From assembly GCF_000218485.1 (NCBI RefSeq), contig NZ_AFPB01000089.1, forward strand, positions 62,001-126,000: a stretch of 64,000 nucleotides of DNA. The letters run 5' to 3'. This stretch comes from Aquimarina agarivorans (GTDB lineage Bacteria; Bacteroidota; Bacteroidia; Flavobacteriales; Flavobacteriaceae). The notes below the pieces were generated by a model that was given only the letters and a program-made list of their open reading frames with translations, searched no databases and had not been told where the DNA came from. Shown here in pieces: positions 33,542 through 42,456 of this stretch. The position numbers and the translations under genes were made by a program. The stretch's first letter is position 1. Each line of letters starts with the position of its first letter.

Positions 33542-33841
33542 TTATGAACGTTCTGATAACACCAAATCCACTCTATCGATTAAGTTCCTTAATCTATCTA
33601 CAGATTTCGTGATATCCTTTTCTTTATTAATTGACTTCTGCTCAGTCAATGATGCAAATTGTAATGCACACATAGCCAAAACATCTTGCTTATCCCTAAC
33701 CGCATAATTTTGCTCAAATTGTTTAATCAATTGATTAATCTTTTTGGCCGCAATTCGCAATCCTTCTTCTTCTTCAGGCATAGCAGTCATTGGGTAAACC
33801 CTATCAGCTATTGACAATTTTATTTTTAGTCTATCCGCCAT
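33542..33841 (-). CDS. zapA: Cell division protein ZapA
   Basis: A 99-residue protein: KIKLSIADRVYPMTAMPEEE begins the ZapA globular head, and EGLRIAAKKINQLIKQFEQN leads into the C-terminal coiled coil. The gene starts at the ATG at 33839-33841 (MADRLKIKL); ten upstream codons in the open frame are not conserved-looking. ZapA crosslinks FtsZ filaments at the Z ring. It follows a second coiled-coil gene by 8 bp, and the 6S-like RNA follows it. Confidence 0.88.
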   Translation of the reverse strand: MADRLKIKLSIADRVYPMTAMPEEEEGLRIAAKKINQLIKQFEQNYAVRDKQDVLAMCALQFASLTEQKSINKEKDITKSVDRLRNLIDRVDLVLSERS

Positions 33842-33849
33842 ATACAAAA

Positions 33850-34140
33850 TTACGAAAGTTGCGCAATACACTGATCAATTTCCTTAACCAATGCATTTAT
33901 TTTAAGCTTAGTCTCTCTTTTATATTCGTCACTACCTAGTAAAGCATTTGCATTTTTAAGCAAATCATTTTGGTGTTTTAATTCAGTTAGTTTTTTCTTC
34001 AAATCTTCATTTTCGGCTTCTTTTTCTGCCAAAGCTAACTGTAAAGATTGATTCTTTTTTTCACTATCGGTATACGTTTTTAGTAATACCAACAACTTAT
34101 TTTCAAGAGTATCAATCAATTGTTCAAAACGCTTATTCAT
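33850..34140 (-). CDS. Small coiled-coil protein upstream of zapA
   Basis: A protein of about 96 residues (MNKRFEQLIDTLENKLLVLL onward) that is almost entirely a predicted coiled coil with many Glu, Lys and Leu heptads. It is 8 bp upstream of zapA on the same strand. Its size, coiled coil and linkage resemble ZapB-like partners of ZapA, and small proteins of this type precede zapA widely in Flavobacteriia. The functional link to cell division is inferred. Confidence 0.75.
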   Translation of the reverse strand: MNKRFEQLIDTLENKLLVLLKTYTDSEKKNQSLQLALAEKEAENEDLKKKLTELKHQNDLLKNANALLGSDEYKRETKLKINALVKEIDQCIAQLS

Positions 34141-34383
34141 ATACAAAATGCGTTACTAATACTTACAAAGTTAACATACCCTAGCTATCTTGCAAGTTCA
34201 AATTAAGTTTTTATTAAATCTTTTCCTAATCCATGATAATTTCTATAGTTTCGTTTTGGTATTTTTTTTGACATCCTATTTATTTGAAATGAACTAAAAA
34301 ATTTATACAAATAAAATATTTATCTTTTGGTTAATTAATTTACATTAGATCAGGCATCAAATAAAAACAAGTGCATTTTTTTT

Positions 34384-36072
34384 ATGAAATATTTTTTACT
34401 ACTTTTTTTTAATACTTTAATATTTACATGTATTTGGAGTCAAATTCCTAAAGACTATTTTTCTACCCCTATGAAAATACCGTTAGTACTTTCAGGTACT
34501 TTTGGTGAATTGCGAAGCAACCATTTTCATTCAGGCATGGATATCAAAACACAAGGAAAAAAAGGAATTAATATCCATACCGTTGCACAAGGCTATGTCA
34601 GCCGAATAAAAATATCCGAGGGAGGGTACGGTAAAGCCATTTATATTCAACACCCTAATGGATACACAAGCGTTTATGCACATTTAAATAAATTTGCTCC
34701 AAAAATTGAAGCATACGTAAAAAAGAAACAATATGCCAAAGAATCTTACACTATAGAGCTTTACCCTAAAGCAAGTGAGCTTCCTGTGAGCAAGGATGAA
34801 ATTATTGCATATTCTGGAAATAGCGGTGGTAGCGGTGGTCCGCACTTACACTTTGAAATTAGAGATGCAAAATCAAGACCTATGAATCCTATGCTGTTTG
34901 GTATTGAAATTGCCGATACTAAAAAACCTTTAGTAAATACAGTGTGGTTATATCCGCTTTCGCAAGATGCGCACATTAATGGACAACACAAACCTTACCG
35001 CTTAAAAATTTCTTCTCATAAAGATGGTACTTTAACAACTTTACCCGTAAAAGCTTGTGGCGAAATTGGTGTAGGTGTCAGTACTTACGATCAACAAAAT
35101 GCCGCTCATAATAAAAATGGAGTGTACAAAATTCAAACAAAAGTAAATGGAACGCCAAACTTTGAGCTGGAAATGAAACGCTTTTCTTTTTCAGAAACAC
35201 GCTACATCAATCAATTATTAGATTACAATTATTGGACAGAAAATAAAAGTAGAATTACTAAACTTTTTATTGAAGAAAATAATCCATTGAGTATCTACAA
35301 TAATGAACATGGTAATGGTTTTATTTCGGTACAAAATGCACTCTCTTACACTGTGGATTTAAGTATTTCTGACTTTAAAGGAAATATAAAATCAATATTT
35401 ATCCCCATTACTGGAGAAGTTTTACCTGCTACTCCTACTAATTTGACTGATCATAGCTCACCTTATTTAGCTTTGCCCGAACAATCATTTTCATATAAAA
35501 ATGACTATGTATCATTTACTATTCCAAAAAAAGCAGTGTATGACCCCGTGGCTTTGCAAATTATTGATTTACCCAAAAACAAAATTCAAATTCATAAAGA
35601 TAATGTACCCTTACACAAATACATGAATGTATCATTTTCGTTACAAAATCAATTGTACCCACACCAGTGCTATGTTGGCACATATACTGATGAGAGAAAA
35701 CCTAGTTTTGTGGGTGCTAAAAGAATTAAAAACCGAATTACAGCCAGAACCCGCACTTTTGGTAAATTTGGTGTTTTTACGGATAGTATTTCGCCAAAAA
35801 TAAAGCCTATCAACTTCACAAATAAAAAATGGATATCCAATAACAAAACATTAAAAATAAAAATTGAAGACAAACAAACAGGAATAAAAAATTACAAGGC
35901 AACTATTAACGGTAATTTTGCGTTAATGGAGTACGATTATAAAACTGATTTACTTGTTTACGACTTTAACGATGGTGTAAGTACTATAGGTGAAAACAAC
36001 ATTAAACTTTATGTTGAAGATAATGTCGGAAATAATACTATTTTTGAAGCTGTATTTTACAGGAAACAATAG
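34384..36072 (+). CDS. M23 family metallopeptidase (LytM domain)
   Basis: A 562-residue exported protein (signal about 1-20, ending ...CIWSQ). The LytM domain lies near the N-terminus: HFHSGMDI (His49 and Asp53 as zinc ligands) and GGPHLHFEIRD (His154 and His156). Such enzymes cut peptidoglycan cross-bridges or bind them. The remaining 400 residues are beta-rich with no recognised domain, possibly immunoglobulin-like, with DKQTGIKNYKATINGNFALM near the end. The next gene, a TonB receptor, starts 15 bp downstream, so they form an operon. Confidence 0.92.
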   Translation: MKYFLLLFFNTLIFTCIWSQIPKDYFSTPMKIPLVLSGTFGELRSNHFHSGMDIKTQGKKGINIHTVAQGYVSRIKISEGGYGKAIYIQHPNGYTSVYAHLNKFAPKIEAYVKKKQYAKESYTIELYPKASELPVSKDEIIAYSGNSGGSGGPHLHFEIRDAKSRPMNPMLFGIEIADTKKPLVNTVWLYPLSQDAHINGQHKPYRLKISSHKDGTLTTLPVKACGEIGVGVSTYDQQNAAHNKNGVYKIQTKVNGTPNFELEMKRFSFSETRYINQLLDYNYWTENKSRITKLFIEENNPLSIYNNEHGNGFISVQNALSYTVDLSISDFKGNIKSIFIPITGEVLPATPTNLTDHSSPYLALPEQSFSYKNDYVSFTIPKKAVYDPVALQIIDLPKNKIQIHKDNVPLHKYMNVSFSLQNQLYPHQCYVGTYTDERKPSFVGAKRIKNRITARTRTFGKFGVFTDSISPKIKPINFTNKKWISNNKTLKIKIEDKQTGIKNYKATINGNFALMEYDYKTDLLVYDFNDGVSTIGENNIKLYVEDNVGNNTIFEAVFYRKQ

Positions 36073-36086
36073 ACAAACCAACTAAT

Positions 36087-38585
36087 TTGAAAACTACTCT
36101 TTTTTTATTTTTAAGCTTATTTACATTAAGTTTATATGCACAAACTGCCGAAGTAAAAGGTATTGTCCTTGATGAATTTAATAACCCAGTCACTGGCGCC
36201 GAAGTAGTTTCGGATATCAATACGGGTACACAAACTGATGGTAATGGGGTGTATTTACTTAATATTCCCGCAAACAAGCAAATAAATATAACTATTACTT
36301 ATACTGGCTTTAAAAAAGTAGCTTTCCAAATACAACTAAAACCAAATCAGCAATATGAATTTAATCCCGTATTAAAAACTGATGTAGAACAAATATCCGA
36401 AGTTGTAATTACGGGTACTAGCCGAAAAGATGTTGAAGGTATTGTCAATTTAGACCCCAAAACAATTAGAAATACACCATCGGCTAACGCTGGTGTTGAA
36501 GGATTGTTAAAAACATTGCCCGGTGTAAGCAACAACAATGAATTAAGTACACAATACAATGTACGCGGGGGTAATTTTGATGAAAATTTAGTTTACGTTA
36601 ATGAAATTGAGGTATACCGTCCTTTTTTAATACGATCGGGCCAGCAGGAAGGCTTAAGCTTTGTAAACACCGACTTGGTAAGCAACGTTGATTTTTCAGC
36701 TGGGGGTTTTCAAGCCAAATATGGAGATAAATTATCTTCAGTTTTGGACGTTACTTATAAAACACCAAAAAAATTAGGAGCAAGAGCTGAATTGAGTTTA
36801 CTAGGCGGTAGCCTTGCCTTACAAGGCATATCAAAAGATGCTAATACCACAGCTATGCTAGGAATCCGTTATCGCGATAACAGCCTTTTAGTTGATGCTC
36901 GCGACACCGATAGTAATTTCCGTCCGCGTTTTGGCGATATACAAACATATGTTACGCATAACTTTTCTTCCAAATTTGCCTTAAGCTTCCTAGGTAATGT
37001 AGCTATCAATTTGTATGATTTAGAACCTATAAGCCGAAGAACTAATTTTGGAACATTAGATAGCCCACGTGCACTTACAGTGGTATATGATGGTCAGGAA
37101 AGTGATCGTTATCAAACACTATTTGGCGCTTTCAAGGGTACATATAAACCAACAAAAGATTTAAGTTTACGTTTTATTGCTTCTGGTTACCACACACAGG
37201 AACAGGAATACTTCGATTTTTTAGCACAATACCGAGTTGGTAAAGTAAATGCCGCAATTGGTAGTGACTCTTTTGGCGAGATTGAATCGGTGGAGGGCAT
37301 TGGTGCCCAAATATCACATGCAAGAAATGATTTGGATGCTTTAATATTTAATTTTGAACACCGCGGTACGTATACTAAAAATGACAATCAATTTGATTGG
37401 GGACTTAAATATACTAATGAAAATGTACGAGACCGGGTTAGAGAATATGAGTTTGTTGATAATTCTGGTTTTTTTGTTCCCTCCCCTTTTATCGAACAAC
37501 AAATTGATCCAACTCCTGATGATCCATTAGATGGAGACCCTAGAGATAGTAGAACCGATCCGCGTATCATTCCATTTAGCAACGTTAACGCACAAAATGA
37601 AATTACAATACATCGCATTTCCGACTATGTGCAATGGAGCAAAAAAACCTTTATTGGCGATCACAAAGCCTGGATAAATGCCGGCGTACGTTCACAATTA
37701 TGGCAAATTGCTGATAATAACGGAAACGCTATTAGCGATCGACAAATTACCATTAGTCCAAGAGCACAATTTACCCTCAAACCCAATTGGGAAAAGGATA
37801 TGCTATTCCGTTTTTCTACAGGACTGTACCATCAACCCCCATTTTATAGAGAGTTACGTAATCAATTAGGTGCAGTAGTACCTAATGTAAATGCTCAACA
37901 ATCATTTCATGTTTCCCTAAGCAATGATTATAGTTTTAAAATGTGGGATCGAGCTTTTAAACTTACTTCTGAAATTTACTACAAAAAACTTTCGGATGTA
38001 AATACGTATACGCTGGAAAATGTGCGAATACGTTACCGAGCGAACAACAACGCTGAAGCTTTTGCTCAAGGACTAGATTTACGAATTAATGGAGAATTTG
38101 TTCCTGGAACAGAATCATGGTTTAGTTTTGGTTACTTGCGTACCGAAGAAAATTTGGACAACCGCGGATTTATCCCCAGACCAACTGACCAACGCCTAAA
38201 ATTTGGGGTGCTTTTTCAGGACTACGTTAAAAGTATTCCTAATTTAAAAATGTATTTAAATTTAGTCTACCAAACAGGTTTACCTGGCGGTTCTCCTAGT
38301 TTTGCTGATCCTTACGAGTTTCAATCGCGTTTAAATGATTACCGACGGGTAGATATTGGAACATCATACGTTATTGTTGATGGAGAAAATAAAAAAGCCA
38401 AAACATTCAAATTTTTGAATAATTTTGAAACTTTTGAAATTGGTGTCGAAGTTTTTAATTTATTCAATTTGCAAAACTCCATAACAAATACGTTTGTTCG
38501 AGATGCAAATAGTTTACGACAATTTGCTGTTCCTAATTTTTTAACTCCTCGAATATTAAACGTAAAACTAAGAATGAGCCTGTAA
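36087..38585 (+). CDS. TonB-dependent receptor with carboxypeptidase-like domain
   Basis: An 832-residue outer-membrane protein. A signal peptide (MKTTLFLFLSLFTLSLYAQ) is followed by a CarboxypepD_reg-like domain (AEVKGIVLDEFNNPVTGAEV), a plug (TPSANAGVEGLLKTLPGVSN, then YNVRGGNFDENLVYVNEIEV) and a beta-barrel. It lacks the STN domain of the receptors at 7-12 kb. The start is TTG at 36087, chosen because it gives the complete signal peptide and no ATG lies upstream in frame. It is co-oriented with an M23 peptidase gene 15 bp upstream. The ligand is unknown and no SusD-like gene follows. Confidence 0.92.
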   Translation: MKTTLFLFLSLFTLSLYAQTAEVKGIVLDEFNNPVTGAEVVSDINTGTQTDGNGVYLLNIPANKQINITITYTGFKKVAFQIQLKPNQQYEFNPVLKTDVEQISEVVITGTSRKDVEGIVNLDPKTIRNTPSANAGVEGLLKTLPGVSNNNELSTQYNVRGGNFDENLVYVNEIEVYRPFLIRSGQQEGLSFVNTDLVSNVDFSAGGFQAKYGDKLSSVLDVTYKTPKKLGARAELSLLGGSLALQGISKDANTTAMLGIRYRDNSLLVDARDTDSNFRPRFGDIQTYVTHNFSSKFALSFLGNVAINLYDLEPISRRTNFGTLDSPRALTVVYDGQESDRYQTLFGAFKGTYKPTKDLSLRFIASGYHTQEQEYFDFLAQYRVGKVNAAIGSDSFGEIESVEGIGAQISHARNDLDALIFNFEHRGTYTKNDNQFDWGLKYTNENVRDRVREYEFVDNSGFFVPSPFIEQQIDPTPDDPLDGDPRDSRTDPRIIPFSNVNAQNEITIHRISDYVQWSKKTFIGDHKAWINAGVRSQLWQIADNNGNAISDRQITISPRAQFTLKPNWEKDMLFRFSTGLYHQPPFYRELRNQLGAVVPNVNAQQSFHVSLSNDYSFKMWDRAFKLTSEIYYKKLSDVNTYTLENVRIRYRANNNAEAFAQGLDLRINGEFVPGTESWFSFGYLRTEENLDNRGFIPRPTDQRLKFGVLFQDYVKSIPNLKMYLNLVYQTGLPGGSPSFADPYEFQSRLNDYRRVDIGTSYVIVDGENKKAKTFKFLNNFETFEIGVEVFNLFNLQNSITNTFVRDANSLRQFAVPNFLTPRILNVKLRMSL

Positions 38586-38710
38586 GAGATCAAATAGAGC
38601 AAATACATTTAAAATTTCCGATAGCTTTCCCTTATAATTTTTATTGATCAACGCTTTTAGTCGCTTCTGGAATAATGATTAGTTTATTTTTTGTCTTTTT
38701 TTATAGGCTT

Positions 38711-38872
38711 ATACGATTTACGGATGAGAATTTCGTAAAATAATGGCAAGGATTTTTCGCTAGATTGATGAATCAAATTTAAGAATAGCCGTAGCTATTG
38801 TTTCATTTTATGAAGAAAATATAGTAGAAAAAGAATGTCATTAGATGTAAAATTTTTGTTCGTAAATCGTAT
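38711..38872. repeat. Possible 162-bp element bounded by inverted repeats
   Basis: ATACGATTTACG at 38711-38722 is answered by its exact complement at 38861-38872. The similarity continues weakly inward (both arms have AATTT a few bases on). There is no ORF inside. It may be a small non-autonomous mobile element remnant; a second copy is not present in the window. Confidence 0.45.
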
Positions 38873-39134
38873 TAATCCAGATTCAAAAATGAGATTGAAA
38901 TTTTAAACGGAATTATATACTCATTTTTTTAGCATACCCTTCATTTCAAAAAAAATATAATACCTAATTTATCTAGCAGCTAAAAACATTAGGAAAAAAT
39001 GGTAAAACCAGATTTAATTGGGAAGCAAATTCACAATCAATTGTATATTGTTTTAAAGATCGAATGTAAACATCACTCATGAGAAGTAAATTAGTTTTTC
39101 AAATACAAATTTTTTGATATAATTTATAGTAAAC

Positions 39135-39230
39135 TACCTCGGAGCAAGCCCACGAGGCATTCGTTTGAAACAAGCCTTCAATTTCGAGGCAAGCCTCGGG
39201 GTATTATACCCTTTGGCGGTGCCAATAAAA
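39135..39230. other. GC-richer hairpin patch, possible RNA or mobile-element end
   Basis: In an otherwise AT-rich spacer, two stems appear: CCTCG ... CGAGG at 39137-39157 and CGAGGCAAGCCTCG at about 39185-39198, separated by AAGCC-containing sequence and followed by CCCTTTGGCGG. The composition differs sharply from its surroundings. I cannot name it. Confidence 0.4.
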
Positions 39231-39428
39231 CCTCAATTTATAAAGAATGAAGACACAGTTATACAAATATATACTAAAAGTAGGTATTTGGTTTTCAAAC
39301 CAAAAAACAAATAGACTGCGAAACTTTACTTATGACTCTTCAACTCCGAAACTAAAATAAAATTTATTCTATTATATAATAAAAAGGATAGTTAAAACAC
39401 CTTTTTTTTATCATAAATAAGCTTCAAC

Positions 39429-40664
39429 TTATCTTCCGCACTGACCTTCTCTGATCCATCCACCTTGTACCCTTCGGTATAAGCTTCCTCGGAAAACAAC
39501 TTTATCGCCTACATTATATCTACCTCCATTATATCGGTCAACTCCAGCACAAATGTCATTTCTTTTTTGAGTACCACATCTTTGTAATAAATTCCAAGTT
39601 GAAAAATCTCTTTCAAACAAGTATCCTCTAAACGTTACTTTATCACCTACTCTATATCTTGTGCTTCTACTCCATGCCGATACACCGCTACAAGCATCTG
39701 TAGGATCTGGCTTCACTGTTGGGTTATCGGTATCCTCATCCTCTTCTTCGTCATCATTATCATTGTCTTCTTCTTCGTCGTCATCATCACCATTATCATT
39801 GTCTTCTTCTTCTGTTGTACTACTTGGATATGCTCTATTAGTACCTTCTATATCTCCTGCTGAAATTGTACCTGATCTACGATAAGTATTTCCATTTAAA
39901 TCAGTAATTGTAGGTTGTCTATTTTTTGAAAATGTAAAAGGCCCGTACATCATTATTGATGTGATATCCAATTTAGATGTCAAATTAATAGAATTATCAC
40001 TTTTAAAAAATTGATCTCTTCCTCCGTCAGAAATATTTTCAAACAACACTCTAACATAATCATCTCTATCAGATCTATTTTGTTCGTGTAAATACCCTAA
40101 CGTATGTCCTATTTCGTGTAGTACAACAGACAAAGGTGCTCGTGTACCAAATGCTAAAACTCCTCTATTTCTGCTTTGACCTAAAGTGGCATAACCACAA
40201 AAACAATCACTCCCTGTTGATTTAACCGTTACAAAATCAGCTTCATTTGTACGTTCTTTGAAACGAATGTTAGTTTTTGATGACCATTCGTCCATTGATT
40301 CTTGAAAAATTGACTTCATTTGTGCTGTTACTGTATTGTCATATCTATAGACTACAGTATTATTCGGCCATTTCCTAACAAATCCATTACCCAAGGCCAA
40401 AGCGCCTGTTTCTGGAGTTTTAGGTTCAATAATATCTGATGCATTAGGATCATCAAATTGTGATTCTTCTAAAACAATATCTCCATGAAGATAAGTTCCA
40501 TCTGCTTGTTTAACGACTGGGAAATTTTTAATTCCCATTAAACTTCTGATTTCTGTTTGACCAGGAGCATCTGCTTCTGGATTTAAAATTTCGGCTTCAT
40601 CCTTTTGACAAGACCAAAGTGAACATAGAGCAGCCGTAATTACGACCAATTTATTTAATTTCAT
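39429..40664 (-). CDS. Astacin-like (M12A) metallopeptidase lipoprotein with C-terminal carbohydrate-binding-type repeats
   Basis: A 411-residue secreted protease. A lipoprotein signal ends at LWSC (Cys19), then a propeptide-like region. The catalytic domain carries HEIGHTLGYLHE (His183, Glu184, His187, His193), followed by NRSDRDDYV and the Met-turn SIMMYGPFTFS, the astacin signature. A linker at about 285-314 is almost wholly Asp, Glu and Asn. Two C-terminal repeats (W-SRSTRYRVGDKVTFRGYLFE, and YNGGRYNVGDKVVFRGSLYR) resemble chitin-binding type 3/CBM5-12 modules. Flavobacterial flavastacin is the nearest described relative. It probably acts on the cell surface or outside the cell. Confidence 0.92.
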   Translation of the reverse strand: MKLNKLVVITAALCSLWSCQKDEAEILNPEADAPGQTEIRSLMGIKNFPVVKQADGTYLHGDIVLEESQFDDPNASDIIEPKTPETGALALGNGFVRKWPNNTVVYRYDNTVTAQMKSIFQESMDEWSSKTNIRFKERTNEADFVTVKSTGSDCFCGYATLGQSRNRGVLAFGTRAPLSVVLHEIGHTLGYLHEQNRSDRDDYVRVLFENISDGGRDQFFKSDNSINLTSKLDITSIMMYGPFTFSKNRQPTITDLNGNTYRRSGTISAGDIEGTNRAYPSSTTEEEDNDNGDDDDEEEDNDNDDEEEDEDTDNPTVKPDPTDACSGVSAWSRSTRYRVGDKVTFRGYLFERDFSTWNLLQRCGTQKRNDICAGVDRYNGGRYNVGDKVVFRGSLYRRVQGGWIREGQCGR

Positions 40665-40967
40665 ACCTAAAATTTTATGATTAGTGTTTAGGTATATTAA
40701 CCAATATACCTAGGCCTTTATTATAAACGAAAAGCTTTTCTTACATATAAAGTTTCCTAGTAGTATTTGATCTTGTAATGACGCCAGTCAACCCTATTTA
40801 ACCTAATTTTTTGCCATAAGCCTAAAAATAGTTCGAAATAAGTAACTAAAATAGAGCTTAAGTATAATAAAACAAAGAATTCCATAAGCTTGTTGCTATC
40901 CAAAATTCTTACAAATACAGAAACTAAAAATAAGTAGCTCACTACTAGCTCATTTTTTTCCTACATG

Positions 40968-42014
40968 TTAGTAATCAGCATTGAGTAGAATACGATTTTT
41001 ACGATTGGCCAGTTCCCATGCCGTGTAGAAAATTAATTTTGATCGCTTTGTTAATAAATCATAATTAATTTTATCAACTTCATCAGTTATCTTATGATAG
41101 TCATCGTGTACTCCGTTAAAATAAAAGATAATTGGGATGTCATTTTTCGCAAAATTATAATGATCGCTCCTGTAATAAAATCGATTAGGATCGGATTTTT
41201 TATTGTATTTATAGTCTAAATTAAATAAAGTATACTTATTATTTATAGCTTCGTTAATCAAATGTAATTCATTACTTAATCGATCACTCCCTATAATATA
41301 AATATAATTTGGAGCATTTGAATGCTCGTCATCTATCCTACCAATCATATCAATATTTAAGTCGCAAACGGTATTTTTTAATGGGAATAGCGGATTTTCG
41401 GTATAGTACCTAGAACCGTATAGCCCTTTTTCCTCCCCTGTAAAATGCAAGAATAATATGCTTCTTTTAGGACCTGCCCCCTCTTTTTTTGCTTTAGCAA
41501 AAGCTTCAGCAATTTGTAAAATACTAGTAGTCCCTGATCCATTATCATCTGCGCCATTATAAATACCACCATTAGCATTAATCCCCAAATGATCATAATG
41601 TGCTGAAATTACAATAAGCTCATCTGGATATTCAGTACCCTCCAAAAAAGCAATTACATTTTCTGATTTTTTAATAGAACCATTAAAAAATTCTTTTGGA
41701 ATGTACTGAAAATAGTCTATTGTAGCTGGACTGGGAATGTTTAAGTTTTGATAATATGATTTCAAATATGCTGCCGCCTTTTTTTGTCCAGATTCTCCAG
41801 TTTCTCTGCCTTCCATATCATCACTAGCAAAATCAGTTAATAATTTTTCAAACTCTTTTTCAGTTATTGTATTTGCATAAGAAGTAGGGTCACTAGCCTC
41901 CAATTTTATAGCAGAAATGAATTCCTTTGCGTTATTTTCACTATCGGTGTTTAAAGTTTTACAGCCAACCAATAAAATAATTAAGCTTATTTTAATTAAA
42001 AAAATCTTTTTCAT
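40968..42014 (-). CDS. M28 family zinc aminopeptidase lipoprotein
   Basis: A 348-residue protein with a lipoprotein signal (IILLVGC, Cys18). The M28 zinc ligands appear in order: SAHYDHLG, GADDNGSGTTSILQ, EEKGLYGS and later DMIGR, with a final histidine in RSDHYNF. The GRETGESGQKKAAAYLKSYY helix upstream is typical. These enzymes release N-terminal amino acids in the periplasm or at the cell surface. It lies 300 bp upstream of the astacin-like gene on the same strand but probably forms its own transcript. Confidence 0.93.
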   Translation of the reverse strand: MKKIFLIKISLIILLVGCKTLNTDSENNAKEFISAIKLEASDPTSYANTITEKEFEKLLTDFASDDMEGRETGESGQKKAAAYLKSYYQNLNIPSPATIDYFQYIPKEFFNGSIKKSENVIAFLEGTEYPDELIVISAHYDHLGINANGGIYNGADDNGSGTTSILQIAEAFAKAKKEGAGPKRSILFLHFTGEEKGLYGSRYYTENPLFPLKNTVCDLNIDMIGRIDDEHSNAPNYIYIIGSDRLSNELHLINEAINNKYTLFNLDYKYNKKSDPNRFYYRSDHYNFAKNDIPIIFYFNGVHDDYHKITDEVDKINYDLLTKRSKLIFYTAWELANRKNRILLNADY

Positions 42015-42109
42015 ATTTACATTAAAATTTCAATTAATTGAATTTCATTTATATAACTCAAATAACAAAAAATATTCGCATATACTGTGAAATTAATGAA
42101 AATAATGTT

Positions 42110-42139
42110 TTGTCAAACTAAAAAAGCTTTTTATATTTG
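42110..42139 (+). promoter_or_regulatory. Bacteroidota-type promoter of the tRNA-Ser gene
   Basis: TTG at 42110-42112, a 19-bp spacer and TATATTTG at 42132-42139 match the primary-sigma consensus TTG-N19-TAnnTTTG of this phylum. The tRNA begins 36 bp downstream. Confidence 0.8.
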
Positions 42140-42174
42140 CACTCGCATTTAGGGAATACCTAATGAGGCACACT

Positions 42175-42259
42175 GGAGAAATGGCAGAGTGGTCGAATGC
42201 GGCAGTCTTGAAAACTGTTGAGGGTCACACCTCCGGGGGTTCGAATCCCTCTTTCTCCG
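42175..42259 (+). tRNA. tRNA-Ser (anticodon TGA)
   Basis: An 85-nt class II tRNA. The acceptor stem GGAGAAA pairs with TTTCTCC, followed by discriminator G. The anticodon loop CTTGAAA lies between GGCAGT and ACTGTT and reads TGA, decoding UCA and related serine codons. A long variable arm (GAGGGTCACACCTC) and the T loop GGTTCGAATCC are present. CCA is not encoded. Confidence 0.96.
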
Positions 42260-42265
42260 CAAATA

Positions 42266-42300
42266 CCCCGTTATCAATTTGATAATGGGGTTTTGTTTTT
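42266..42300 (+). terminator. Intrinsic terminator of tRNA-Ser
   Basis: CCCCGTTATC and GATAATGGGG pair (one G-U) around AATTT, followed by TTTTGTTTTTTTG. It begins 7 nt after the tRNA. Confidence 0.9.
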
Positions 42301-42456
42301 TTGTTGACAGTTTTCTAAATTTATGAATCAACCCAGATCAAGGATCAACTCGTAAAAATTTAGCGCTAAGGGAACTTAATAACTCTTTAAAGCCATAAGA
42401 TTTATAGCAAAAGCAATAATCCAGAATATTATATCTCAAATGGGTGTGCTTGCTAT

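Larger units (their letters stand above)
38586..39428. other. 843-bp spacer with hairpins and no intact gene
   Basis: Spacer between the convergent TonB receptor and astacin-like genes. It has no credible open frame. It carries a candidate inverted-repeat-bounded element (38711-38872) and a GC-richer hairpin patch (39135-39230), both listed separately. The remainder is AT-rich with nothing assigned. Confidence 0.6.

Noticed and set aside
38586-39428. Transposase remnant in the spacer
   Set aside because: I found inverted repeats but no stretch encoding recognisable transposase motifs in any frame.
40757-40942. 61-codon frame on the minus strand
   Set aside because: Hydrophobic but without a convincing start or neighbour, and not distinct from random AT-rich frames.
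42149-42331. 61-codon open frame on the minus strand over tRNA-Ser
   Set aside because: It is the antisense of the tRNA (it includes the well-known SNPRRC-type reading of a tRNA T arm) and has no coding features.
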